From assembly GCA_002841275.1 (NCBI GenBank), contig PHET01000022.1:1-57501 (forward strand): DNA of 57,501 nt. The letters run 5' to 3'. The position numbers were made by a program, and so were the translations under genes. The stretch is from Actinobacteria bacterium HGW-Actinobacteria-7 (GTDB lineage: Bacteria > Actinomycetota > Coriobacteriia > Anaerosomatales > PHET01). The notes under the pieces were generated by a model. It ran no database searches. It worked only from the letters and a program-made list of their open reading frames with translations, and had not been told where the DNA came from. Of this stretch, positions 1 to 9,439 are shown piece after piece. Every line of letters begins with the position of its first letter. Positions within the stretch are counted from its first letter, which is position 1.

Positions 1-86
<86 letters not shown>

Positions 87-251
87 AACTATCACAGACC
101 GAAGTCTGCGGTTCACGAAAGTAGATCCGGTTCTATCCGGAGCGATCCACCTACATCACAAGTGATGCGGTTTGGATCTATTTTTTGTCTTCTCGGTTTG
201 GTCTGTTGTTGACCCTCTCGAAATGACGGGTTCATTTCTTGGCTTGTCACA

Positions 252-269
252 GTATCCGGTTTTCAAGGT
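252..269 (-). promoter_or_regulatory. boxA-like rRNA antitermination element
   Basis: The minus strand reads CCTTGAAAACCGGATACT, close to the CTTTGAAAACT-type boxA found before 16S genes in many Gram-positive bacteria. It lies in the transcribed leader, between the two rrn promoters and the 16S start. boxA RNA is bound by NusB/S10 to prevent premature termination. The assignment rests on sequence resemblance and position only. Confidence 0.45.
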
Positions 270-350
270 TCAAGCTGCGGCGGATTCACCCATTACCCTG
301 CGGTTTCACCCGCCGCGCGCCGCCCGAAACGTTCTTGGCGGCGAGGAGAT

Positions 351-379
351 ACATTAGCGACTCTCCTTCACCGTGTCAA
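351..379 (-). promoter_or_regulatory. rRNA promoter, proximal
   Basis: A perfect -35 TTGACA (374-379) and a -10 TAATGT (351-356) are separated by 17 bp. Transcription would start near 344, giving a leader of about 260 nt before mature 16S. The consensus -35 and the correct spacing, directly upstream of the 16S gene, support this. Confidence 0.7.
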
Positions 380-496
380 CAGGTTTCCGTAAAGATTATC
401 TCGAGTAGTACGAGGTCTTTCCGGCTACCTACGGAGGGCCTACCTCGGCCCTTCGTCAACGCCCCGTTCCAGCAGGCGTCAGCGGCACGAGGGAGT

Positions 497-525
497 ACTC
501 TACACAAACTGTCAGGCATAGGCAA
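497..525 (-). promoter_or_regulatory. rRNA promoter, distal
   Basis: A second promoter-like pair lies 146 bp further upstream: TTGCCT (520-525) and TAGAGT (497-502), spacing 17 bp. Tandem promoters are normal for rrn operons. The remaining bases between 380 and 613 hold no convincing gene, only this element and the hairpin next to tyrS. Confidence 0.5.
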
Positions 526-581
526 GAGACAATCTCGGTTATTCAAGGGCTATTTTTATACCCCGTTTGGAGCATGAAGTA

Positions 582-607
582 CCCTGCAGCGCAAGAGTGG
601 TGCAGGG
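582..607 (-). terminator. Hairpin after tyrS
   Basis: A 7-bp perfect stem CCCTGCA/TGCAGGG with a 12-base loop sits 6 bases past the tyrS stop. It has no clear U-tract on the minus strand, so it is either a weak terminator or an mRNA 3' end stabiliser separating tyrS from the rrn promoters. Confidence 0.35.
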
Positions 608-613
608 GCAGCC

Positions 614-1822
614 TCAGTATCCACTTACCGGACGCGCAAAGCGGCGCTTCCCTACCTGTATCACCATGTTCTCCACGTACGCGCGCGCGAAGTTATACTG
701 GCGTGGCTCAACGGGCTCGCCGTTGATCTTCACGCCTCCGCCGTCGATCAGGCGTCGTCCCTCGGACGACGAAGCTGCCAATCCGAGCTCACTGAGCAGC
801 CAGGGCAGGTGCACTTCATCGGTCAGTTCGACTGCCACCTCAGCGATGTCCTCGGGGGCCTGATGCTGCTTGAACACGCGGTCGAACGCCTCTTCGGCGG
901 AGCTTCCGGATCCCGAAGGGTGGTAGGCCTCAACCACCTCACGTGCCAAACGTCGCTTGAGCGCATTGGGATGCACCGCACCGTCACGCAACTCCGACTC
1001 AAGTGCATCGACTTCCTCAACGGCGAGACCGGTGCACAACCGGTAGTACTTGATCATGAGCGTGTCAGGGATGGACATCACCTTCCCGAACATATCGTCC
1101 GGGCCGTCCGTGAGCCCGATGTAGTTCCCATATGACTTGCTCATCTTCTGAACGCCGTCGGTGCCCTCGAGCAGCGGCAGCGTGAGCGCGACCTGCGGCT
1201 CCATACCTGACTTCTCCATGAGCTCACGCCCTGCGAGCAGGTTGAAGAGCTGATCGGTACCGCCCAGCTCCACATCAGCCTGGATGGCCACAGAGTCATA
1301 GGCCTGCATCACGGGGTAGAGGAACTCGTGCAGGGAGATCGGCTTGCCCTCCGAGTAGCGTTTCGAGAAGTCGTCGCGTTCCAAGATCCGGGCGACAGTG
1401 AACTGGCTGGTGAGCTTCAGTATCTTCTCGAAATCAATCTCGCCGAGCCACTCGGAGTTGCGGCGAAGCTCAGTCTTGTCAGGATCGAGGATCTTGAATG
1501 CCTGATCGATGTAGGTCTCGGCATTCGCCTGGATGGCTTCCAACGTCAAGGGCGGCCTCGTCGTGTTGCGCCCGGACGGGTCGCCGATAAGCGCGGTGAA
1601 GTCGCCAATGATCAGCACGACGATATGACCGAGGTCTTGGAACTGCCGGAGCTTGCGCAATGGCACAGCGTGTCCCAAGTGCAGATCCGGGGCGGTGGGG
1701 TCAACACCCAGCTTCGCGCGCAGTGGCACACCGCGCTCAAGCTTCTTCTTGAGGTCCGCGATGGGGACAACATCGGCAATGCCGCTCTTGATGACGTGCA
1801 GTTGCTCGGTCGGTGAAAGCAC
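614..1822 (-). CDS. tyrS: Tyrosyl-tRNA synthetase
   Basis: Class I aminoacyl-tRNA synthetase that charges tRNA-Tyr with tyrosine in the cytoplasm. The product is 402 residues. It shows the ATP-binding HLGH signature near residues 48-51, the KMSKS loop near 226-230, and a C-terminal S4 RNA-binding domain (LIDGGGVKINGEPV region). The length and N-terminal layout resemble the TyrZ-type branch. The reading frame is open upstream to a GTG at 1852, but a strong GGAGGA lies six bases before the GTG at 1820-1822, so I place the start there. No T-box precedes it, in contrast to pheS in this window. It is divergent from the neighbouring PBP gene and reads toward the rrn operon. Confidence 0.95.
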   Translation of the reverse strand: MLSPTEQLHVIKSGIADVVPIADLKKKLERGVPLRAKLGVDPTAPDLHLGHAVPLRKLRQFQDLGHIVVLIIGDFTALIGDPSGRNTTRPPLTLEAIQANAETYIDQAFKILDPDKTELRRNSEWLGEIDFEKILKLTSQFTVARILERDDFSKRYSEGKPISLHEFLYPVMQAYDSVAIQADVELGGTDQLFNLLAGRELMEKSGMEPQVALTLPLLEGTDGVQKMSKSYGNYIGLTDGPDDMFGKVMSIPDTLMIKYYRLCTGLAVEEVDALESELRDGAVHPNALKRRLAREVVEAYHPSGSGSSAEEAFDRVFKQHQAPEDIAEVAVELTDEVHLPWLLSELGLAASSSEGRRLIDGGGVKINGEPVEPRQYNFARAYVENMVIQVGKRRFARPVSGY

Positions 1823-2021
1823 CGGTGGTCCTCCTCGTGGGGATCGGCGCACCGGTAACGGGGTGGCGACAAGCGCCTTCGCCGGTGGCCGTGGCGTGCG
1901 GTTTGCGTGTCATACTAGCAGAAGCGGGTGGTCGCTCAGCACGCTCCCGCCCCTGTCAAGAACCGCGAAGCAGCTATACGTTGCAGGGCGGAACCCACCG
2001 ATCGCACACGAGGAACCGTAC

Positions 2022-4634
2022 ATGGCCCAGCGCCGCCCAAGAGACACCGGCTCGACACCGCCGCCCAAGCGACGCCCGTCACAACAAGGTAGGCAGACAC
2101 GTTCCGCGAGCGGACAGTCCTCCACCACCCGTGACCGGGCGGGCTCCAACAAGCGCACGACTGCGGGGAGGCCGGCTCCGGCGCGCGCCGGCGGCCACAG
2201 GACGCCTGTAGAACGCAGCCGTGGGTCACGGATTCTCCGAGGCTTCCTGCTCTTCTCACTGCTGGCCGGAGTGGCTCTGGGCATCACTGGATGCGCCATC
2301 TACACCTCGATGGCCCACCAGCTACCCGACCCCGACATCGCCAAAGCCAAAGGCCGCGATCAGACCTCCTATATCTATGACCGTGACGGCAAAGTGCTGG
2401 TCCGGCTCTACGCTGAGGAGAACCGCGTCGACGTACCCCTCAAGCAGATGCCGCTCTACCTGCGGCAGGCCGTTATCGCCACCGAGGACCAGCGCTTCTA
2501 CGAGCACGCGGGCGTTGACCCACTCGGTATCGCCCGAGCCGTCCTCACCGACATCGCCAAGCGCTCGAAAGCGCAAGGTGGTTCGACTATCACCCAGCAA
2601 TACGTGAAACAGGCCTTCGTCACGTCCGAGAAGACGCTTAAGCGCAAGATTCAGGAGGCAATCCTCGCCCAGCGTGTCGAGAAGCGCTACACCAAGGACC
2701 AGATCCTTGAACGGTATCTGAACACCATCTACTTCGGTCACGGGGCCTACGGCGTCGAGGCGGCGGCTCGCGCGTACTTTGGGCACGGGGTCAACAAGCT
2801 CACGGTCGCAGAGGCCGCGATGATTGCAGGCGTCATCAAGTCGCCTGGACGTTACTCGCCGTATCTTGAACCGCAGAACGCCTCGGATAGGCGCGCGACG
2901 GTACTCGCACAGATGCTGTCGGAGGGCTACATCGACAAAAGCGCATACGACGAAGCCCTCGCCGCACCCATCAAACTCGCGGGTATCAAGAGCCGGGCAG
3001 CTCGGGCACCGTATTTCGTGGAATGGATCAAAGAGCAGCTTGTCGAGCAGTTCGGCGAGCGTCGGGTATACCGCGGCGGCCTGAGAGTCCACACCACGCT
3101 CGATCCGGACGCACAGAAGTCGGCAGAAAAGGCGATCGGGTCGATACTCGACAAGAAGGGCGATCCGTCTGCCGCATTGGTGGCGATCAAACCGGGCACC
3201 GGCGAGATAATCGCCATGGTTGGTGGCAAGGACTTCACCGCGCAGCAGTTCAACGTCGCCGTTCAGGGTCGCCGCCAGCCAGGCTCATCATTCAAGCCCT
3301 TCGTGCTAGCAACCGCCCTAGAGCAGGGAATCAACCCTGAGCAGGCCTACAAGAGCGGACCTGTGAAGCTCAGGGTGGGCAGCCAGATCTGGAGTGTGAC
3401 CGGTTCGCACAGCGGTTCAGCGAAGACGATGCGACTGCGCGCCGCCACCGAGCAGTCCGTGAACTCGGTGTTCGCACAGTTGATTCTCGAGGTCGGCGCC
3501 GACAAGGTGGTCGACACGGCCGAGGCCCTCGGCATTCACGAGAAGATAGATCCGGTACCGGCGATCGCCTTGGGTGGACTGAAACATGGGGTCTCCCCAC
3601 TTGAAATGGCGAACGCATACGCCACCCTCGCCGCCGGAGGCAAGAAGGCGACACCCTTCGCGGTGGCCAATGTCACGGGAGCCGATGGAAAGGTCCTCTT
3701 CGAAGGCAAGCCCAAGACCAGTAAGGCAATCGACCCCGCTGTCGCATACCTCACGACCGACATCCTCAGAGGCGTGATCGCTCGAGGAACCGGCACGGCA
3801 GCCCAGATCGGACGGCCCGCTGCGGGCAAGACCGGTACGACGCAGGAGTACCGCGATGCGTGGTTCGTGGGCTACACACCCGATATCGCCACTGCGGTAT
3901 GGGTCGGCTACCCCGACTCGCAACGTGAGATGACCTCGGTTCACGGCATCAAGGTCACCGGTGGTTCCTTCCCCGCGCGAATCTGGGCGCAGTTCATGCG
4001 CGCCGCGCTTGATGGCATCGACGAGCATACGTTCAAGCGACCCACCGGCCTGACCCGGGTCGAGGTCTGCTCCGAATCCGGAGGCCTCGCCACCGAGTTC
4101 TGTCCGAAGCCAGTCTCGGCGCTCGTACTGTCTGAGTACAAGCCCAAGGCGTGTACCGTTCATACGATGCCAGTCGAGGTCGTGGTGCCCAAGCTCGTCG
4201 GAGACACCAAGGTGGACGCGCTTGCGAAGCTGGACAAGCTCAGACTCAAAGCGAAAGTCATAGAGAAGGCGGTGACGGGTGTGGCGGCCGGTGTCATCGC
4301 GCAGCAGGACCCGCCCGCGGGAACGAAGACCAAGGCTGGCGCGACCATCACGCTTATCGTCGCCACGGGCGACGCAGGCTCACCGCCCCCGACCGCCCTG
4401 TTCTCGATTGTGGGCAAGGCCGTCGCCGGGAAGGCTACCAAGCTGGACGGAAGCGACTCCACTGCGAGCATGAACATCATCACGTACTACTGGGAGTTCG
4501 GAGACGGACAAACGGCTGAAGGCCAGAAGGTTACTCACTCCTGGGCGATGCCCGGCAGCTATGAAGTCACGCTTTGGGTGACGGATCAGTCAGGGCAACA
4601 GGGATCTGTGACGCGCGCGATCATGGTGCACTGA
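2022..4634 (+). CDS. Class A penicillin-binding protein with PASTA and PKD domains
   Basis: Bifunctional peptidoglycan glycosyltransferase/transpeptidase of 870 residues. Order of parts: a basic, Pro/Arg-rich cytoplasmic tail of about 70 residues; one transmembrane helix (about 75-97); a GT51 domain with EDQRFYEH (near 153) and GGSTITQQ (near 187); a transpeptidase with the nucleophile motif SSFK (near 422), SVN and KTGT (near 602); one PASTA domain (about 721-785); and a C-terminal PKD domain (about 789-870, with the YYWEFGDG motif). The start ATG has GAGGAA just upstream; the longer open frame from 1653 runs back over tyrS and is not needed. The PKD module on a class A PBP is unusual and may bind wall polysaccharide or protein (inference). 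It converges with the U32 gene, 9 bases apart. Confidence 0.95.
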   Translation: MAQRRPRDTGSTPPPKRRPSQQGRQTRSASGQSSTTRDRAGSNKRTTAGRPAPARAGGHRTPVERSRGSRILRGFLLFSLLAGVALGITGCAIYTSMAHQLPDPDIAKAKGRDQTSYIYDRDGKVLVRLYAEENRVDVPLKQMPLYLRQAVIATEDQRFYEHAGVDPLGIARAVLTDIAKRSKAQGGSTITQQYVKQAFVTSEKTLKRKIQEAILAQRVEKRYTKDQILERYLNTIYFGHGAYGVEAAARAYFGHGVNKLTVAEAAMIAGVIKSPGRYSPYLEPQNASDRRATVLAQMLSEGYIDKSAYDEALAAPIKLAGIKSRAARAPYFVEWIKEQLVEQFGERRVYRGGLRVHTTLDPDAQKSAEKAIGSILDKKGDPSAALVAIKPGTGEIIAMVGGKDFTAQQFNVAVQGRRQPGSSFKPFVLATALEQGINPEQAYKSGPVKLRVGSQIWSVTGSHSGSAKTMRLRAATEQSVNSVFAQLILEVGADKVVDTAEALGIHEKIDPVPAIALGGLKHGVSPLEMANAYATLAAGGKKATPFAVANVTGADGKVLFEGKPKTSKAIDPAVAYLTTDILRGVIARGTGTAAQIGRPAAGKTGTTQEYRDAWFVGYTPDIATAVWVGYPDSQREMTSVHGIKVTGGSFPARIWAQFMRAALDGIDEHTFKRPTGLTRVEVCSESGGLATEFCPKPVSALVLSEYKPKACTVHTMPVEVVVPKLVGDTKVDALAKLDKLRLKAKVIEKAVTGVAAGVIAQQDPPAGTKTKAGATITLIVATGDAGSPPPTALFSIVGKAVAGKATKLDGSDSTASMNIITYYWEFGDGQTAEGQKVTHSWAMPGSYEVTLWVTDQSGQQGSVTRAIMVH

Positions 4635-4643
4635 TCCGCGGCG

Positions 4644-7061
4644 TCAGCCGACGCCGCGGTAGAAGTGCCCAGAGGTTACGCTGCCCTTCTCGGGAGTGAC
4701 CGGGGTCCTGCCCGCGAGAGTGTCCTGGAGCGCCTGCCGCACACGCGCAACCCAGGACGCAGCGGTGTTCGCCGGAACGGTTTCGAGATCCAGCCTGAGG
4801 GCAGATACGCCGCACTCAAGGAGTTCAGGGAGTGCAGCGGTCAGATCCAACGGAACCGCATTGTAGACGTGACTTCTGCCGGTGGGGTCGGTCACGACCG
4901 GAAGCTCATAGCCCTTGCGGTCGCGCAGGTAGCGCGGCTTGGATCTGCGGCTGCATGTATCGCAGCCCTGCTTGCACAGTCCTTCAGCCATCAGCACGCA
5001 GTGCTCGGTGACCATCAGCTCCTGGCGTCCCGATACCGCTACGCCAATCGGAATGACACTCTGTGAAGCGACAGCCTTGATCTGACGCGATGAGAGTTCG
5101 GGCGACAGCCAGACAAACGAGGCTCCCAGATCAGCGAGTTCGGCGACCGCGTGCGCATTCACCGCGTTGAGCGACCAGTGCGCCTCTGCTTCCAAGCCCA
5201 GCTCGGTCGCCTCATCGAGCAGCCCCAACGTGCCTGCCAGAACACGCGGGGAATCCTTCACCTTGTCAAGATACGCACGCGCCTCACGGTCGTGAGCGAC
5301 ACGAGGTAGATACGGTACGACTCCGCGCGGTAGCGGCTCTCCGTCGAGTGCCCAGACCGGTACGTACGCGGACTCACAGCCGGCTTGGATGACAGAGCGC
5401 GCAGCCGCCACCGTCGAGACCGAAGCAACAAGCCGGGGAGCCGGTTCGAGTTCGCGGTATGGACGGGCCAGATAAGGCAGGGGGGGACTCTGGCGCTCGC
5501 GACCGGCCCACGGGGTCAGCAGCGAGCTCTCATAGGCCTCGATGGCTTCTCTACGCACCCGATGCAGAGCCGAGAACCCGATTCCAGCACCCGGAGACAA
5601 CGAGACGTCCCACGAATCAGCGTGATAGGGCGTTCCACCCAAACGGCCGACGTGCTCTACGACATCCTCCATGCTCACAGGCCGAGTGCGGGCCGGTTCG
5701 GCGACCGGTCCAGTGGCAGACCCCGAACGACCCTGCCCGTCAACGACGGTAACGACCACCGGTTCTCCCACCAGGAGGGTCACCGAGAAGATCAGCCCGA
5801 TCCCCTCACCCGACTCCGCGCCCGTGTACATGCGATGGGCCGCCGAGGAGAGCGCCGCGTTGCGAACCCGAAACACACGATCGCCCTTGCCTGCGGGCTT
5901 CTCGGTGGCGATGGTCACTTTGGCCTTGGCGGGGGCCACGCGGAGCGTCTTGCCCTCATGTTTGAACGGACCCACCTTCTGGGCGAACCTGCCACGTGAG
6001 GTCCATACCTCGATCGTGTCCTCTGAATCGAGCGGTTCATCCAGTGCAAGTGCGGCCCGACCGTCCTCATACGACAGGACACGACCAACCGGGACGCCCC
6101 GGTTGTTAGGCCTTGAGTAGCTCATCATGTTGTTGCCGCGCTCATGCGTGAGATACGCGGTCGTGAAGCCCCGCGAGAACGCCTCGTTGAGCACAGCGAG
6201 TTCGCCGTCGCGCGCGGCAAACTCATCGCCCTGCTCCGCCGCGCGGTCAAGAGCCGTCCGATAGACGCCGGTCACCAACGCGACATACTCGGCACTCTTC
6301 ATCCGCCCCTCGATCTTCAGAGCGGCAATTCCGGAGTCGATCAACCGGGGCAGAAGTTCGATTCCCGCCAGGTCCTTGGGTGAGAGCAGATGGACTCCTG
6401 GAGTCTCGATCACGGCCCCGCGATCGTCGAGCAACTCGTAGGGCAGGCGGCACGGCTGCGCACACTGACCACGGTTGGCAGAACGCCCCCCGACCATCGA
6501 GGAGAGCAGACACTGCCCGGAGTAGCAGATACACAGCGCCCCGTGCACGAAGGACTCGACCTCCACGCCAGCCGCCTCGCCGGCGCTTGCCAACGCGGCA
6601 ATCTGCGGTAACGACGTCTCCCTAGCAAGGGTCACCCTCGAAACACCGCGCCGAGCAAGGACCTCCACGGTGCGCGAACTGTGAACGTCAAGTTGCGTTG
6701 ATGCGTGGACACGCACGTGTGGGAGGGTCTCTCGGACCGAACGAAGCAGTCCGAGGTCCTGGACGATTACCGCGTCAACACCCGCAGTCCACGCGGTGTC
6801 GACAAGATCGAGGGCGACATCGAGTTCATCCGGCAGGATGATCACGTTCACAGTCAGGTAGACTCTGGCACCGCGAATGTGCGCGAACCGGCAGGCATCT
6901 GGCAACGTCTCAAGAGTGAAGTTCTCGGCGCTCCGGCGCGCATTGAGCTGGTCCACGCCCAGATACACCGCGTCAGCTCCGGAGCCGACTGCGGCTCTGA
7001 GCGCGTCGGCACTGCCCGCAGGCGCGAGCAGTTCTGGTGTTTGTTTCGTCAAACGGGTCAT
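4644..7061 (-). CDS. U32 family peptidase / RlhA-type rRNA hydroxylation protein
   Basis: Product of 805 residues of the large U32 family that includes RlhA, which is needed for hydroxylation of a 23S rRNA cytidine in E. coli. The N-terminal (beta/alpha)8 domain begins ELLAPAGSADALRAAV. The U32 signature with HGALCICYSGQCLLSS lies near residues 170-190, followed by more cysteines (GQCAQPC), and a further cysteine group (GLCKQGCDTC) lies near 697; together these are likely Fe-S ligands. A middle beta-barrel region of DUF3656 type is expected from the length. The start is the ATG at 7059-7061, which has AAGGA eight bases upstream; the 26 preceding in-frame residues are discarded. It is divergent from the second PBP gene. 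The exact substrate is not proven here. Confidence 0.9.
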   Translation of the reverse strand: MTRLTKQTPELLAPAGSADALRAAVGSGADAVYLGVDQLNARRSAENFTLETLPDACRFAHIRGARVYLTVNVIILPDELDVALDLVDTAWTAGVDAVIVQDLGLLRSVRETLPHVRVHASTQLDVHSSRTVEVLARRGVSRVTLARETSLPQIAALASAGEAAGVEVESFVHGALCICYSGQCLLSSMVGGRSANRGQCAQPCRLPYELLDDRGAVIETPGVHLLSPKDLAGIELLPRLIDSGIAALKIEGRMKSAEYVALVTGVYRTALDRAAEQGDEFAARDGELAVLNEAFSRGFTTAYLTHERGNNMMSYSRPNNRGVPVGRVLSYEDGRAALALDEPLDSEDTIEVWTSRGRFAQKVGPFKHEGKTLRVAPAKAKVTIATEKPAGKGDRVFRVRNAALSSAAHRMYTGAESGEGIGLIFSVTLLVGEPVVVTVVDGQGRSGSATGPVAEPARTRPVSMEDVVEHVGRLGGTPYHADSWDVSLSPGAGIGFSALHRVRREAIEAYESSLLTPWAGRERQSPPLPYLARPYRELEPAPRLVASVSTVAAARSVIQAGCESAYVPVWALDGEPLPRGVVPYLPRVAHDREARAYLDKVKDSPRVLAGTLGLLDEATELGLEAEAHWSLNAVNAHAVAELADLGASFVWLSPELSSRQIKAVASQSVIPIGVAVSGRQELMVTEHCVLMAEGLCKQGCDTCSRRSKPRYLRDRKGYELPVVTDPTGRSHVYNAVPLDLTAALPELLECGVSALRLDLETVPANTAASWVARVRQALQDTLAGRTPVTPEKGSVTSGHFYRGVG

Positions 7062-7174
7062 AGAAGATGTCCTTGCACGGGAACGGCTAGGTGACGGCTT
7101 CGACGCCGATGGCATGTGTTTCGCCGCAATAGGCGACAATGTAACACCAATGGGCCCCAGTCAATCGGAGAGAC

Positions 7175-9364
7175 ATGTCGGCTCGGCGCACAAGAATACG
7201 CAAAAGGCAGACCAGCCGCGGAGGTTTGATCGCGCTGCAGGTTCTTGCCGTCATGCTCGTGCTCATCCTGGGACTCGCAGGAACGGGTGCTCTGGTGGCC
7301 GGTGCGACCGTGAGCAAATGGCTCGAGAACCTGCCCGACTATAACAAACCCGGAGCGTTCGACGTTGCGCAAGCGACTCGGATCTACTCTGCCGACGGGA
7401 AGCTGCTCGCGCGACTCTATCTGGAGAATCGCGAGGTAGTTCCCATCGAGAAAATGTCGCCATACTTGCTGGACGCGATTGTCGCGGTGGAAGACGAGAG
7501 GTTCTACAAGCACCACGGAGTCGACACAGTGGGACTCGGTCGCGCGGTGGTGGTCAATCTCACACAGGGGTTCGGGACCGAAGGCGCATCGACCATCACA
7601 CAGCAGTACATCCGCAACACCATCCTGCTCGATGAGCGTACGCAGATATCCCTTGCTCGCAAGGTGCGAGAAGCGTATCTGGCGATGCAGCTCGAGAAGC
7701 ACTACGACAAGCGTCAGATCCTTGGGATGTATCTGAACGCCATCTACTTCGGTGAGGGCGCGTACGGTGCCCAAGCGGCGTCGCGCACGTACTTCGCGAA
7801 GCCGGCCAGCCAGCTGACTCTGGGAGAGGCGGCCATGTTGGCCGGACTCCCACAGCAGCCCAGCCGGCTCGATCCGTATGAGAACCCTGAGGGCGCGGTG
7901 AGTCGTCGAAACGAAGTGCTCCAGCGCATGCTCAAGAACGGCTACATCACCCAAGCAGAGCTCGACACGGCTGAAGCCGAAGCACTGCATCTCGAGCGAG
8001 CCAAGACCCCCGAAGACGGAATCTACTCGGCCCACTACTTCGTCGCGCATGTGAAGAAGGAACTGCAGGCGAAGTTCAGCCCTGCCGTGGTGTTCAAGGG
8101 CGGATTGGTCGTGCACACGTCGCTCGACACACGGCTGCAGAAGTATGCCGAGGCCGCCGTGAAGAACGCTCTTCCCAACAAGTCGGATCCGCGAGCTGCG
8201 CTCGTCTCTATAGACCCACGCAACGGCTACGTGAAGGCGCTGGTGGGTGGTCGCGACTACCACAAGAGCAAGTTCAACCTCGCGACGCAGGGCAAGCGAC
8301 AGCCGGGATCGTCATTCAAGACGTTCGTGCTTGTAACGGCGCTGGACAAGGGCATGCCTCCGTCATTCAACATCGACTCTTCCTCGCCCGCCTATATCCC
8401 AACCAAGCCAAAACCATGGGTCGTTGGAAACAGCGAGGGCTCAGGACACGGGATGATCTCTCTGGCCTCAGCCACGCACGCATCGGTGAACACAGTCTTC
8501 GCCCGGGTTGCGTGGGAAATCGGCATCAAGAGCGTCGTCAAGACAGCGCACGCCATGGGCATCACGACCAAGATTCCCAACTACCCGTCGGTGGCACTCG
8601 GTGCCGCCAACGTCACACCCTATGAGATGGCTTCGGCATACGGCACCCTCGCGACCGGCGGCATCCATCACGACCCCGTAGTGATCACCAAGGTCGAGGA
8701 CTCAAGCGGCGAGGTCATCTACAAGGCTAAGACCAAGGGCAAGCGCGTTGTTCGCAAGTCGGTGGCTGTCGCCGCGACCAATGTCTTGAAGGGCGTCATC
8801 ACGGGCGGAACTGCAAGGCGAGCGCAGATCGGGCGGCCGGCAGCCGGCAAGACTGGTACCAGCCAGAACTACCGCGACGCGTGGTTCGTTGGCTACACAC
8901 CTCAGCTTGTCACCGCCATATGGGTGGGGCACGCGACAGAACGCACCATCTTCGTACATGGGTCGCATGCATTCGGCGGTACCGTCGCTGCCCCTATCTG
9001 GGCAACCTTCATGAAGAAGGCCCTGAAGGGCCAGAAGATCATGCAGTTCCCCACGGCCAGCAGCCCCCACTACACACCGAGCAAGTTCCACATCCCGATG
9101 AGTCGGCCGCCGAGCACCACCGGCATGACACTCGCCGCGGCCAAGGCGAAACTCAAGGGTTACAAGTTCACCATCGACTACGCCTATTCGAACAAGCCCA
9201 AGGGTACCGTCATAAGCCAGACAGTGAAGGGCAGCACGCTCGTGCTAGTGGTGTCCAAGGGGCCCAAACCTTCGGCCCCGAAGCCACCACCCGTCGACCC
9301 CGGCCCCGTGGATCCGCCCCCCGTCGATCCTCCACCAGACACGACGAGCACCCCGACACCCTAG
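7175..9364 (+). CDS. Class A penicillin-binding protein with PASTA domain
   Basis: Second bifunctional peptidoglycan synthase, 729 residues. Short basic cytoplasmic tail, one transmembrane helix (about 15-40), GT51 domain with EDERFYKHHG (near 106) and GASTITQQ (near 137), transpeptidase with SSFK (near 379), SVN (near 437) and KTGT (near 558), one PASTA domain (about 646-697), and a Pro-rich tail (699-729) with repeated PVDP units. A GGAG motif precedes the ATG. It is clearly a paralogue of the PBP at 2022-4634 but lacks the PKD module. The Pro-rich end is probably a wall-spanning or flexible extension (inference). A strong terminator follows. Confidence 0.95.
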   Translation: MSARRTRIRKRQTSRGGLIALQVLAVMLVLILGLAGTGALVAGATVSKWLENLPDYNKPGAFDVAQATRIYSADGKLLARLYLENREVVPIEKMSPYLLDAIVAVEDERFYKHHGVDTVGLGRAVVVNLTQGFGTEGASTITQQYIRNTILLDERTQISLARKVREAYLAMQLEKHYDKRQILGMYLNAIYFGEGAYGAQAASRTYFAKPASQLTLGEAAMLAGLPQQPSRLDPYENPEGAVSRRNEVLQRMLKNGYITQAELDTAEAEALHLERAKTPEDGIYSAHYFVAHVKKELQAKFSPAVVFKGGLVVHTSLDTRLQKYAEAAVKNALPNKSDPRAALVSIDPRNGYVKALVGGRDYHKSKFNLATQGKRQPGSSFKTFVLVTALDKGMPPSFNIDSSSPAYIPTKPKPWVVGNSEGSGHGMISLASATHASVNTVFARVAWEIGIKSVVKTAHAMGITTKIPNYPSVALGAANVTPYEMASAYGTLATGGIHHDPVVITKVEDSSGEVIYKAKTKGKRVVRKSVAVAATNVLKGVITGGTARRAQIGRPAAGKTGTSQNYRDAWFVGYTPQLVTAIWVGHATERTIFVHGSHAFGGTVAAPIWATFMKKALKGQKIMQFPTASSPHYTPSKFHIPMSRPPSTTGMTLAAAKAKLKGYKFTIDYAYSNKPKGTVISQTVKGSTLVLVVSKGPKPSAPKPPPVDPGPVDPPPVDPPPDTTSTPTP

Positions 9365-9372
9365 AACGCTAC

Positions 9373-9412
9373 AGGAAAGGCCCGCTCCCACTCTCGGGAA
9401 CGGGCCTTTCCT
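9373..9412. terminator. Bidirectional terminator between the PBP and NIF3 genes
   Basis: A perfect 12-bp stem, AGGAAAGGCCCG paired with CGGGCCTTTCCT, encloses a 16-base loop. It lies between two convergent genes and the ends of its arms are A/T-richer, so it can terminate in either direction. Confidence 0.8.
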
Positions 9413-9439
9413 TCGGCTCTCGTCACGAAGCGGTATCGA

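Noticed and set aside
1653-2021. N-terminal extension of the first PBP back over tyrS
   Set aside because: No ribosome site, overlaps tyrS on the other strand, and a good start with GAGGAA exists at 2022.
1823-2021. T-box or other riboswitch before tyrS
   Set aside because: The T-box core sequence is absent here; only pheS shows it. Likewise none was found upstream of thrS or valS.
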